A stretch of 64,000 nt of DNA from Mastacembelus armatus (lineage: Eukaryota; Chordata; Actinopteri; Synbranchiformes; Mastacembelidae), in the NCBI RefSeq assembly GCF_900324485.2, contig NC_046648.1:18101739-18165738 (forward strand). Direction: 5' to 3'. The notes under the pieces are model-generated. The model saw nothing but the letters and a program-made list of their open reading frames with translations. It ran no database searches and had not been told where the DNA came from. Below, piece after piece: positions 48,501-61,000 of the stretch (the first letter of the stretch is position 1; the number at the start of each line of letters is the position of its first letter). A program made the translations under genes and the position numbers.

Positions 48501-49876
48501 GAGGGGAAATTAGTGTTAAGTCATGTCATGAGTTCAGGTGGTGTGACTGTATTCTCTGTAACAAGAAGTAGTGATTATAAAAAAATGACTCATCCCCTTT
48601 ACATTAAAGTTTTTGATGTGCAGTGGGTAACTTATACTGTTGAACTTTTATGTTATCACCATTGCACAACGTTAATTGTGAATTACAAATTAAGAGCTTT
48701 TTATTCAGTTATATATAGAGATTTTTTGTTGTTTTGTTTGTTGTGGTGTATTATATTTATGTTATTATTAGTGGCAGGAAACTTCATTTCCTTTTATTTG
48801 ATATGCAGTGAACTGTCAATGAACAGTTTCTGCAATCATAATCTACAAGCTCTTATCGGTCCCAGTGTTATCATGTTTTTACATTAAACACTCTAACACA
48901 GCTTAGAAGCTTTTCTGATAATGTGTCATATACGGATTGTTTTATCTTAAAGACTGTGACTTCTGTAATTGTGTAATTGAGCATGATATAATGAAGGAAT
49001 ATCCCCTTCATGAATCCTTTTTTTATTTTTGACTTCATAGTTGCAACATTGGTACATGTGTGCTGTAGTATCATACTTTAGGACACAGGATGACAAAAAC
49101 AAGTGATGTTATAATCAGTCAGGTGACAACAGAGGAGGAAGATAAAGCACCATTGTAGCTCTGTTTATTTCCATCTAAAGACTTGCCTGTTTGACAGAGA
49201 TGGAACTGTGGCATGCTTTGTTTATAAAGGCTTCTCACTAGACGAAAATGTAGGTGGAAAATTGAGGGACGAAGAGGATATAGAAAGCACGCTCTGCACA
49301 CTAACTCTGTGCTTTCAACTCCACATTGTTGTGCTTGTATAATGCAAGACGATAATGTTAATGTCAGTGTTAATATCAATGAGATCTTTTAGAAACTTCA
49401 CATGTGTCATATGAAAATAAAGTCCCCCCCCCACCCCAGGTCAGCCTGTTTTCCTAATCTGGGAAATTCTGTTTTACTGTGACATTATGTCACATTTAGA
49501 GCCTTACTGGTTATAATTAATTCAGTAAGTATGTCTTGAGACGGAAATGGTATTTCCTGTTTCAGCTAGAACTTAGCTGTCAACCAAGGTAGTGACAAGT
49601 TGCCAATCAAGACTTAGATGTGTAAAAACCTTGTTATCAGTACAAACCTAAAGCTTGCTTCAAAGGAAAGGGAACAGTTGACTCTGAATGGGCTCATTGC
49701 TTCGTTGAAGTGCATGGAAAACAAAAACCCATGCATTCTGACCACACACACATAGCACACAAAGATTTATGTCTGAATGGGCTTGGAGCCAATCCCTGCA
49801 CTCTAAAGAACGCATGGAATGAACCCGCTTTTCTCTCAGCAGTGACTGAACCAGTAGCTTTTCTGCTTCAGGATTT
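45529..49876 (+). repeat. Tandem duplication unit 1 (about 4.35 kb)
   Basis: Direct repeat with 49877..54198. It contains a complete receptor gene with leader exon, introns and 3' flank. Corresponding positions are offset by 4346 at the start and 4331 through the gene, because of small indels such as a 14-bp loss in unit 2. Identity is very high through promoter, introns and most of the CDS, lower in the 3' flank. TAAATG is shared at all three junctions. Confidence 0.95.
46498..48435 (+). CDS. Atypical CXCR3.3-like chemokine receptor, copy 1
   Basis: Exons: ATG alone at 46498..46500 (donor gtaagt follows), 47083..47436, 47731..48435, all phase 0, giving 353 residues (MWKNMDVELDG); a second Met at 47092 would give 349. 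Extracellular start: NTTYDYDEDYQYEDESE, Tyr-rich and acidic as in receptors with sulfated N-termini, with no Cys. The TM3-loop 2 disulfide cysteines remain (LCKIC, TLCVH). The signalling switches are altered: DRC for DRY, LFWAP for CWxP, IRPLLY for NPxxY. The third-loop Cys is also missing. Zebrafish Cxcr3.3, with an altered DRY motif, is reported to act as a scavenger of CXCR3 ligands, so a decoy role is likely. The C-tail ends LKQMTV. It is one of two tandem copies. Confidence 0.83.
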
Positions 49877-52800
49877 AAATGTATTATAATATTAATTAAC
49901 GTGACAGCTGGTCAAATCCGCTGGTTGGAGCAGGTTTCCGTTTGCATCTATTGTTCAGTTTGGAAACAACACAATAATACCATCTGGTGGAAAGTGTCTG
50001 TTTGTACGGCACCTTGTTTTGAACGTATTGCGTTCCAGTCCCATAGTCAAGGGACGGGGAAGTTGACGGTTTGATTTTCAAAATAAATTACCTGTTTTCC
50101 ACAATAATGGCTTAGTCCTTAAGGATAGAGATTTATTAATAATTTCATATGGTTTTAACTATAAACTAAAGAATATTGTAGAATTATTAGACACGTTTTA
50201 AAAAAATCTTTTGTAGGGGCTGTGATTTTGATGAAAGATTTTATTTTGAAAAACAATTCAAAAAGTGGATTGGTTTTTGTGTGACTTGGCAGATTTGGCA
50301 AACGAGCCAACGCGCGAACAAGGTTACTTGTAACGAAACCAAACAATTTCCTGCTAAGTTAAATAAAGTACATGTAAGTCTGTTTTATACCTGTAATACA
50401 GTCAGTCTATTAAGATCCCGTCAGTGTCATAACCGGGCGTGAATGTATTAAAATCGACCAGCCGGTGAGCGTTGCTTTTGTTATTGTGTCATAAGCGTTT
50501 TGTTTTTCAGTTTCACCTGATACCTGGTAGTTTTGTCTTGTTTTTTCGGATTCCCTGTCACTTCATTTAAACACACGACCTACCCACTGAAGAAGGTGTT
50601 GTGTTATCGATGTCTAAAGTTTGCGCGCAGACACAGAGACGTGTGTGTGTTTGCCAGCTGGACTTGAAGTGCTCTTCCGCCCTCGCTCTCGGAAAATACC
50701 GATGGTAGTTTAAAGTTTGTTGACCTCGGTATGAAGAGAGACGTGCGGGTCGCCGTTTTTCATTTGTTTAGTATCTGTCAAGTGCGCACGGACAGATTGT
50801 TGTCGTCAGACTACAGCTGAAACCCTTCATGGTAAGTGACATATAGGCCTGTATGTAAATCTTTCAAGGTTAGATTTATCTGTCGTATTAAGTAGATTGT
50901 CTTTTGTAACAAGAATATCTATAACATATGTTAACTCGATCCATATTTAATGTAGTAGTAATTGCAGTACTAATACTTTGCTAAGTAAGCCCTTCACTTT
51001 CTGTTTCTGTTTACTTCTCTGTTCTGAAACTGCTTCTGGGTGTAGACTGAAGATCTGCACATGTTTATCTTAGCACTTACTGCAGTTTACGGTTTATGTC
51101 AAACCTATTGCACCGACAATAAACACCGACAAATTCTCACATCCCCTGTGTGCATGAAGTATTGCTGTTAAAGTGTTCGTGCAGGGCTTGAACAAGAGGA
51201 ACTGTGCTTTCCGTTTAAACCCAGTTGCTTCATCCAGTGACATCGCAGCATGTGAGTCTTGTGTCAGTATTGTTGATAAATCCCCCGTCTGGGCTTTCCA
51301 GATGAAGGTGTGAATAGGAGGAGAGTGTGTATGCTGGTATTTTTGACAGGCGGTCTCTGGGTCACTGTGGTGTTTCTTTGATTTCTCTCTGTGTAAACTT
51401 TTTGTCTCTACAGTGGAAGAACATGGACGTGGAGCTCGATGGAATTTTTAAAGAAAACACAACCTATGACTCTGCTGAGTACGATGTGTGCGACTATGAC
51501 TTTGAGCGAAAAGCCAGTGCAGTTGCGTTGCCTGTGGTTCTGTGCACTCTGGTTTTGGTCGTGGGTCTTCTGGGGAATGCACTGCTCCTGGTTGTCCTGG
51601 CTAAAAAGAGGCAGTCTTGGAGGATATCTGACACCTTTGTCCTCCACCTGGGCGTAGTGGACATCCTTCTGTTGCTGACGCTTCCCTTCTGGGCTGCACA
51701 GCATGCTCGAACTTCTGGGTGGTGCGTTGGGATTGTTCTCTGCAAGATCTGTGGAGCTGTTTTTAATGTAAGTAACTTCAGTGGTGTGTAGAACAGGATG
51801 AGACTAAAACCGAAAGGGAGAAGTTTTCTGAGAAAGTTGATTGTGTATGCATATTGTTTGGCAATAGGCTATTTCCTGCTCTTTGAAGACTCTTGACAGG
51901 CGTGGGACTTTGTACTTATTGCTGTTATTGAATATACTCATACTTGCATGCATTTCTGGGAATTGATAAAAAGATGGGATCAGAATAGGGAGAAGTGAAA
52001 GTTGGTAAGAGTTGGCTGGATGTGCCTGGATGGCTAAAGTTTACATTTTGTTTTTGTTTAGATCAACTTCTACTGTGGGATCTTCTTACTGGTTTGCATC
52101 AGTCTAGATCGCTGCCTGTTCATCGTCCACAATACTCAGCTATACTCCCAGAGGAAACCTGTGTTGGTTCATCTCAGCTGCTTGCTGGTGTGGCTCGTCT
52201 CCCTGCTTCTTACTATTCCTGACTGGGTTTTCCTGGAGAATTTGAAAGCCCCAGAGCACGAGAAAACACTGTGCGTTCACAGCTACTCTCAGTCAGGGGC
52301 TGACTGGAAGCTGTTGTCACGCGTGTTGCATCACACGCTGGGTTTACTGCTACCTGCAGCCACCCTGATCATCTGCTGCTGCTGCATCTTGTCACGGCTG
52401 CAGCGCAGCTCAAAAGGCCTCCAGAAGCACAGAGCTTTTATGGTCCTGCTGATGGTCTTCCTTCTCTTCTGGGCACCATACAACATCACCCTCATTGTGG
52501 ACACCTTCAAAACCAGCTCTAAAAATGCTCCTGATGTTTCCCTGCAAACACCTCTGAGCATCACATCTGTTCTGGGCTACATTCATGCTTGCATCAGGCC
52601 TTTGTTATATTTCTGCCTGCATGAAAATTTCAGGAAAATGACACTGGCCATATTGAGGTGTGCTCCAGCTGAATCTAGAGGTTCACTGTGGGACTTGGGT
52701 GTGGGTGAGGAAGTCCGACCTGAACAAAGTCATGATGGGGAGGAGTTGAAGCAGATAAGTGTAAAGAATCACAAGTCGACTGCGCTGAAAAACAGGCAAA

Positions 52801-54198
52801 TAAGGCCTACTGAATAATGTTCCACCACAGAGGGGAAATTAGGGTTAAGTCATATCAAGAGTTCAGGTGGTGTGACTGTATTCTCTGTAACAAGAAGTAC
52901 TGATTATAAAAAATGACTCATCTCCTTAACACTAATGTTTTTGATGTGCAGTGGGTAACTTATACTTCTTGAACCTTTATGTAATCACCATTACACACTC
53001 TTAATTGTGAATTACAAATTAAGAGCTTTTTATTCAGTTATATATAGAGATTTTTAGTTGTTGTTTGTTCTGGTACATTATATTTATGTTATTATAAGTG
53101 GCAGGAAACTTCATTTCCTTTTATTTGATATGCAGTGAACTGTCAATGAACAGTTTCTGCAATCATAATCTACAAGATCTTATCGGTCCCAGTGTTATCA
53201 TGTTCTTACATTAAACACTAACACAGCTTAGAAGCTTTTCTGATAATGTGTCATATACGGATTGTTTTATCTTAAAGACTGTGACTTCTGTAATTGTGTA
53301 ATTGAGCATGATATAATGAAGGAATATCCCCTTCATGAATCCTTTTTTTTATTTTTGACTTCATAGTTGCAACATTGGTACATGTGTGCTGTAGTATCAT
53401 ACTTTAGGACACAGGATGACAAAAACAAGTGATGTTATAATCAGTCAGGTGACAACAGAGGAGGAAGATAAAGCACCATTGTAGCTCTGTTTATTTCCAT
53501 CTAAAGACTTGCCTGTTTGACAGAGATGGAACTGTGGCATGCTTTGTTTATAAAGGCTTCTCACTAGACGAAAATGTAGGTGGAAAATTGAGGGACGAAG
53601 AGGATATAGAAAGCACGCTCTGCACACTAACTCTGTGCTTTCAACTCCACATTGTTGTGCTTGTATAATGCAAGACGATAATGTTAATGTCAGTGTTAAT
53701 ATCAATGAGATCTTTTAGAGACTTCACATGTGTCATATGAAAATAAAGTCCCCCCCCCCCAGGTCAGCCTGTTTTCCTAATCTGGGAAATTCTGTTTTAC
53801 TGTGACATGTCACATTTAGAGCCTTACTGGTTATAATTAGTTCAGTAAGTATGTCTTGAGATGGAAACGGTATTTCCTGTTTCAGCTAGAACTTAGCTGT
53901 CAACCAAGGTAGTGACAAGTGGCTAATCAAGACTTAGATGTGTAAAAACCTTGTTATCAGTACAAACCTAAAGCTTGCTTCAAAGGAAAGGGAACAGTTG
54001 CCTCTGAATGGGCTCATTGCTTCGTTGAAGTGCATGGAAAACAAAAACCCATGCATTCTGACCACACACACATAGCACACAAAGATTTATTTGTCTGAAT
54101 GGGCTTGGAGCCTATCCCTGCACTCTGAAGAACGCATGGAATGAACCCGCTTTTCTCTCAGCAGTGACTGAACCAGTAGCTTTTCTGCTTCAGGACTT
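49877..54198 (+). repeat. Tandem duplication unit 2 (about 4.32 kb)
   Basis: Second copy of 45529..49876. It starts aaatgtattataatattaat and ends ggacttaaatg, after which the sequence becomes unique. It carries its own leader exon and promoter region, so it could be expressed independently. Confidence 0.95.
50829..52817 (+). CDS. Atypical CXCR3.3-like chemokine receptor, copy 2
   Basis: Exons 50829..50831, 51414..51767, 52062..52817, with the same phase-0 junctions as copy 1, giving 370 residues from the leader Met. The transmembrane body is nearly identical to copy 1, with DRC, LFWAP and IRPLLY. The N-terminus differs strongly: NTTYDSAEYDVCDYDFE instead of NTTYDYDEDYQYEDESE, which adds one Cys and removes a Tyr. 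Only T-to-A (LKTPE to LKAPE) stands out elsewhere before the tail. A small deletion near 52756 changes the end of the frame, so the tail runs on to KNHKSTALKNRQIRPTE. As with copy 1, a ligand-scavenging receptor is the likely role. The assembly should be checked for a collapsed or duplicated haplotype. Confidence 0.83.
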
Positions 54199-55681
54199 AA
54201 ATGATAATATTGTAGACTTGTTGCAAGTGCTTGTTCCTGGGACGTTCCTTTTGTGTTCTGTTTTCCTATAGTCTTTTTTTTGTAGTAAGCATACACAAAT
54301 TGGTTGCCAGTCACAGCATTTCATGTACATGCTTCACTCTTCTGCTTAAACTACATACTTAATCATGTGCGGTTGCTTATTGTCACTTTGAATTTCCTGT
54401 CACAAACCCCTAAGGTGTTTCCACTGAAACCATATGGGTTAGAAGTTTTCATTGTTGTTTTTTTTTTGCATATATTTTCCGTAACCATCTGATCTCACCA
54501 GATAGATAAAATCTCTTAGAAAGATCTACATTCACAAAATTATCAAATAGATACAGACAGAAAGAGAATACAAAGGGATGATATACAATCTTACATTTTT
54601 TATAAGTGACATGTTTTATATACATGCTCCAAGTTTTAAAGAGAAATTTGCACAAATGCCTGTTTAATCAATCAAAGATTACAGTGAAAATATCACAAGT
54701 AAAACAAAAGCATTAACAAAGGAAATGTAGAATGTAATGTAAGCAAGAGGTCAATTTGATTGCTGTGGAATGCCTTTGTTCAGTGTGGGTGGGATCCACG
54801 TCCCCCAGAGCTCTCTGCAGCTAGAAAGGCTGCATTGTGCCATTACCTGTAATCAGCTGGAGAGGTCTCCACTGGAGCAAAGTGGTCTACAGGCTCTAAA
54901 GGGAAGCTGAAACCTGAACAACAGCACGCCTGATCAATACAAATACAAGACTATGTATCCTGTATCCACTCTGTAATGTGTGTTACTGTTTAGATGTAGC
55001 AACAAATACTGTGTGGAGTCTCCTTGTGGAATATAGTATACAGTATTTAAGTCTGTTAGGAAGTATATTTTATCAAGTATACTTGTAACAGTGTTCCTGC
55101 ACTGCAGTTGATCTATTTTAAGCAATTATTTGAATATTTCTTCCACCACTGGAACTGAATCGCTGTCTCATGTTCTTTTAAAGGGCCCTGTTGCTGTATT
55201 GTAAAGTTGGAAACACACTGGTTTATGATATAAAAACACAATTTTATTCTGTATTTCAATAGGTCCACAAACAAAAATATGATGCATTTTACAGAATAGC
55301 TGTGGTAGTAAATATAGCTCAATAGTAACATCAATTGCATTAATATATGTGACATTGACTTTATGTTAAAGCATTGTACGGCAATAAGGCAGGGGAAACA
55401 TTATAGTTCTGCTATACAAAAAAAAAAAAAAAAAACAGAAAGAAAAGAAATGTGTTGACCACAAGTACAGGTATGACATGAAGTCTTTTGTCTTGTGTCC
55501 ATGTTCATTTCAGGCATTAATGCACCGCAGGAAATTGGAAGGAAGCGCAGCCTCTTTCAGGTTATGTAACAGAAAATATTCACACATTGCATGCTCATGT
55601 GTATGTCTCCATATGAATTAAAGTCAGTTTGTAAGCTTGTCCAGGTTCATCCTTATTCTTGTCATGTTTGTGTGTTCTGTC
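54199..55681. other. Unique spacer between unit 2 and the inverted receptor
   Basis: AT-rich. Its right part is the 3' UTR of the minus-strand receptor (AATAAA on the minus strand near 55241). No other gene recognised. Confidence 0.45.
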
Positions 55682-58034
55682 TCATATAGCAATGGACTTG
55701 GAGGTGTCGGCAGACTCAGACCAAATGGAGCTTCTCCTGCTGCTCACAGCAGATTGGAATTTGACACTTGTCTTCAGCTTGCAGCCAAGAGACCCCAGGA
55801 TGCTCAACAGCTGACGCCGAAACTTAACACCCACAAAGGCATACAGGATGGGATTGAGGCTGCAGTGAAGGTAACCCACGCAGGAGGTGACAATCTTGGC
55901 TTTCTCCAAAGATGTTCTAACTCCACAGGTGTCGATGTTGTTGCTGGAATGAAGTGTGTCCAAAAAGAGGGTGATGTTGAACGGTGTCCAGCAGAGAAAG
56001 AAAACCACCACTACAGCCACGATGACCCTGAAAGCTTTTTGCTTTTGAAGGCCCTGGGTACCACACCTCAGCCTACGCAGAATGCAGGAGTAGCAGAAGA
56101 TCAGGATAACTGAAGGAAGAATGAAGCCCACTGTGTGGTAGAGAAAACGGGAAGCCAGCTTCCAGTCGCTTGCCGTAGAGTTAAACTTCAGGTAGTTGCG
56201 AACACACTCTGTTTTTTTTCGTCTGTCATCCTTTTCAGCTTCCAAAAATATCCAGTCAGGGAAAGAGAGGAGCAGGGAGAAGAGCCACACCCCTAAGCAA
56301 CTGGCCTGAACAACCCACGGCTTCCTGCGAGAGTACATCTGGGTAGCATGAACAATCGACAAGTAGCGGTCCAGACTGATGCAGGCCAGCAGAAAGATGC
56401 CACAATAGAAGTTGATCTGAGGGTGCAAAAATATATATGTTTACTCTGATTATTGTTTGATTAATAGAGGTAGGTTTAGTGCAGCTTTACTGTTGCACAC
56501 CTCTTACCGTAAAAACCATTCCAGTGATCTTGCAGAGAGGAGTACCAAATGTCCATCCTTCAGCTTGAGCCGCTTGTGCAGCCCAAATGGGCAATGTCAT
56601 CAGCAGAAGGACATCTGCAATTCCAAGGTGGAGGATGAAGGTGTCTGTCACGCTCCAGGTCTTCCTGCTCTGAACCAGAACTCCCAGCAGCACTCCATTC
56701 CCCAGGATACCCACAACAAATGCCACAGAGTACAGAACTGGGATGAACACTGCCTCAAAAGTCATGCTTTCAGTCAGGTCGCATACATCTCCCCCCTCAC
56801 AGCAAGTGTCATTATAGGAGTCATTATATAAACTGTCATAGCTCTCAGACGAATTATTGTAGTCTTCATTCAATGTGAACCCACCCCCTGTCTCCAACCA
56901 CAAATCCTGTACGGAAAGAGGAAGAAGAAATCCATGTATTAGTTTGGTTTGAGCATTTAACTTGTGTAGTATCATTTTCAAACACAGGGTGGTGCTATCC
57001 ATCAATCTTTCAGAACCATCTATCTGTCTGTCTGTCTGTCTATCTATCTTCATTCTGATATTTGTAGCATTTTTTTAAAGTTAAATAAACCAGAGCAGAC
57101 TAGATAACATCACTACAAGGTAAAAACTGAAGCCATAGTAATTGAACCTGCATTAATGTGAAGTAAAAGCAAATAAATGACCATTACAGCAAGTAAGCAT
57201 GATCCAGAACATACATAAATTTTAAACAAATTTAGAAACCTGAGGTCAAAATTTTGAGGTATTTGTTGAAACTGTCGCTGGAGTATTCAGTACGTACTTT
57301 TCACGAGAAAAAAAGCAAGTTGGAGCTTCTACAAAAAATGTACATGTCATTTAGTGCCCCTTGGACAGAGAAGTGGGCATGAAATTTGCAGCTCATTCTG
57401 AAGCTGAAAGAAAAACTTTTTAGATTTGACATCTGAAAAAAATGTACGATTTTGTACCAATTTGCATGATTTCAGTTTCTTGTTTAACCGGAGAAAGTTA
57501 TGATCATTTCAGTGATATTACTGTTGCTATATAGAAATTTTCCTTATGCTCGCAGATGGGGAAGAGAAATTAAATCACATGTATTTGCGGAAGCATGTAT
57601 AATGTTTGCAGCAAGTCCATTGAGATACTCAAATATGAATCAAAAGGTTATTTAGATTGTGCATCTTGTTGCATAAATGACTCTTTTGACATAGTAAAGC
57701 TTTCCAAAGCCAACATTCTATATAGGAGCTATGTAGGATATTTTTCTATATTACTGAATGATGTATATATATATATATATAATTTACTGAATGTCAGTAT
57801 CACAGTCTAATATGGTGTAAACTTTGTTATTATGAGTCAAAAGTGAACAAAGAAAAAATAATGTAGTAAAATAAAATTATGAAGTTGAACTTCTGTTAGT
57901 TAATAAGGTAAAGAGCTCAAATTTGCAGATGTGAATTAAAATCCTGATATATGCATTTGAATTAAAAAAAGATGCATCATATATACAAATTAAGCTGTAA
58001 ATGAATAACATACCAAATTGTAATCCTCAGACAT
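55682..58034 (-). CDS. cxcr3: CXCR3-type chemokine receptor, canonical motifs
   Basis: Exons 58014..58034 (MSEDYNL), 56508..56906 and 55682..56416, all phase 0 with GT-AG borders, giving 384 residues. The long acidic N-terminus has repeated Tyr (SYDSLYNDSYND), several N-glycosylation sites and cysteines (TCCEGGDVCD). Signalling motifs are intact: DRYLSIVHATQ, CWTPFN, LNPILYAF. The loop-3 Cys (DTCGV) is present. The tail is Ser-rich (VSSRRSSIWSESADTSKSIAI), suitable for phosphorylation and arrestin binding. The expected ligands are CXCL9/10/11-type (fish CXCL11-like) chemokines, acting on macrophages and T cells. It shares the TM3 intron position with the two atypical copies and is inverted relative to them. 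The teleost subtype (CXCR3a or b, 3.1 or 3.2) cannot be settled by eye. Confidence 0.83.
57020..57050. repeat. CTGT/CTAT microsatellite
   Basis: Short tetranucleotide run (ctgtctgtctgtctat) in the first intron of the inverted CXCR3-type gene. Confidence 0.8.
57763..57782. repeat. TA microsatellite
   Basis: Short ta run in the same intron. Confidence 0.8.
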
Positions 58035-61000
58035 GTTGATCTCCTCAGTGAACAGGTTGATGCAGAAATTAGCTCTGGTGATCAAGTCATGTGTAGCAGT
58101 AGTTATAGACGCATCAGGAAGTCCACAGAGGAAAAAAAAAAACAGTTTCACAACCTACAGTATTTTACAATGAAAAACAAAACCATTGTGTTTCTAGGAG
58201 AAATTAGAATAACTTTGTTACTGTTGCATTTACAAAAAAGCATTGTAGCTTAACTTATTTTGATATATTTTTAAAAAAGGGATGATTTTTTTTTAAATAT
58301 TTCAGTTTTATTATGACAAAGCCCGTTGATTTTTATTGTTTCACTTCATTTAATAAAAACACTGAACAAATCTGAAGTGAAGGTGAAAATTCAAACATTT
58401 GAAACCAGCCTTGCTACATAACCAATAAATAAATCCCCTTAGAATTGAATTTTTTAAAAGTGTTGCCCTTTTCTTTTTGGTACCGTTATTAAAGGGGTTT
58501 TACACTAAGATCTGAATATGCTAAGAACATGACATGGCATTGTGGTCGAGTAGGCTGCTACAATTTCCAGACAACTGCTGAAGTAATACATTTCTCTGAA
58601 TTTGCAGACAGAATCTAAAAACATGTCAGTTTCTTATGTTCTCAGTGGTGTTTATAAGAAATAGGCTTAGTGATGACTTTTTTTTTTAATTGTTGAGATT
58701 GGAGAGATAATTCATCATTTATTCTCTTCACTGAACACCACCATGATGAATTGCATCAGATCCATTTTATTTAGGTAGAATACTGTGATAATGCACACAT
58801 TTTCCATAAGGGACTTTAAAATCTGTACAAACCCTTCAGTCTGATTTTTTTAAAAATCTAATAAACCTTAGCAGGATCTCTCGTCCAGTATAGACATACA
58901 TGCATTAGATTTTAGCTGTGTTGAATAGAGCCAGAGTGGAACATAAGAATGACAAAATTGAAGCTTCGAAACATGTATGAAAAATATGATTTGGGAGGAC
59001 ATTAACCATCTTCCAGGTCTCCCCCCTCCTCCCCCAAGCATCATCTTATTCAGACTGTCTGATGTTTCCCTAGCAGCTTAGTTCAGGGGGAAAAGTCACA
59101 CAACTTGCTGCTGTTTTTTCTTTCAGATTGAATCATTAGAAATGAACCATCAGAATGCAAGTTGGCCACGTGTATAATGCCTGATTAATTTCACCATTTC
59201 AGTTTCAATATCTCTGGGCAGTTATATTATGTCATTCATGACATCACAATGAAACAAAAAACAGTATTGAGATTAAGCTACAAGTTGATAATTTACCGGT
59301 AGAAATCACTGTGAATGGATGATTGGAAAATAACACGAATTAAAGAGCAACTTACAACTATGGCAAAAAAATTTGCAAATCACCTTTTAAAAAGATTGAA
59401 ACTAGTGAAAATTGTACAGCCATGTGATTTGGCAGAGAAACAATCATTCATAAATGTGTTTTTTTCTCTTGTATTATTAGTACAAAGATGATGTACTGGA
59501 ATAGTGTGTAGTGCCACAGAAACACAGCACTAGGTCGTACTCAGATATGATTATAGTTATTATATTGTACTGTCTAATGAAACTAATATTTAATGAATGA
59601 AACTAATGAATGAAATTCAGTTTGATATTTGCAGCCTTATCAACATAATCAAAAACTTTCTTTGCTTTGATGTTATAAATATATATTGCATATCAGTGTA
59701 AAATCTCTTAAAGCATTTTCACTCATCATTTTATAGATGGAGTTATCCTCTCAAAAACCACAAGATTTGCATCACACCTTTTTTCAGTATTACTAATGTG
59801 TCTGCACACAGTCACACTGACATGCAAACAAAGCACCTGCAGGGTTTCTAGGTCTTTGACTGTTTCCCCCCCATGCCTCTCTACTGCGAGAAGGGCTGAG
59901 AATGTGTTCCTGTTGTTTTCACACCTTTGTGTTCCTCTTCTGTTTTGCAGCATTATATGATACATGTGGTGAGAGGGGCTGATGGAAGTGCACTCATCCG
60001 ACCATGAAAATCAAGACAGCCCAGAACCAAAGAAAAACATTGCTGGAAAATAAGTGTCATATTTGTTTAACCATTTAAAATATCTATCAATTTAAAATAA
60101 AAGTAAAACAGCATGCACCCCCAGACTTTTCTTTGCACATTTTGCTGTACACTGCAGTGTTGGACTCATGGATGGATCATGGGAAATCAGGACCCTCTAT
60201 CTCCTACATTTTTAGGTGCAACCATGTGATTTGTGTCTTCATATGGTTTCCTTGTGTCTCTTTGTGTCTTCTTTTTAGCTGTTTTGTAACATTTTCTTTA
60301 TTTACAACTACTTCTTAAAGATTCTGCAAATGCCTCTTACCAACAGTTGTTATATAAATCACTGCTTTCACAAATTACTTTTATTCTTTCCTCTTTTGGC
60401 TTTAAGAATTTGAATAAAATGAGAAAACATTTGACAAGGCATGGTAGGTGAAGTTAGGAACTCGGAATAAATCTCCAGGCATGTTAGGTTATGAATGCAT
60501 CCCTACATTTAGCTTCTTTTCATTAAGTACATTTGTGAAACCATGGAAATGTGTTGCTTGGGGAACTGAAAGAACAAAAATATCTGCTATAAAAATCTCT
60601 TCACGTGCTAGTTTTGATTCCTATAGTTCTAGTCCTGTTGTTAACTTAGGATAGTATTTACACAGTCCAATTGAATTATTGTGCATTGGTGTTAAAATGC
60701 ATAAATCAATATTAGGTAGGAAAATGAAGACTTAATGTTGATTTAATATTTAATTATTTGTGATATTAGTAAGGAGATAAAATAACAAAGCACCTTAAGA
60801 ATATGTTCTGTTCACTGTTATTTTGTACACCCCTCTATTTGAATGTCTTCTTCCTTCTGGTTTTTACTATCAGCGGTTGTATCACCTCATTTTAGGTTAA
60901 TGTGCCACTAACATCAGAACCTAAATTTACCGGAGGGGCCTAACCAGAAATGGCAGCTGTGATGATTACATCATCTGAAGATGCACTGAAATTGTTCCTG

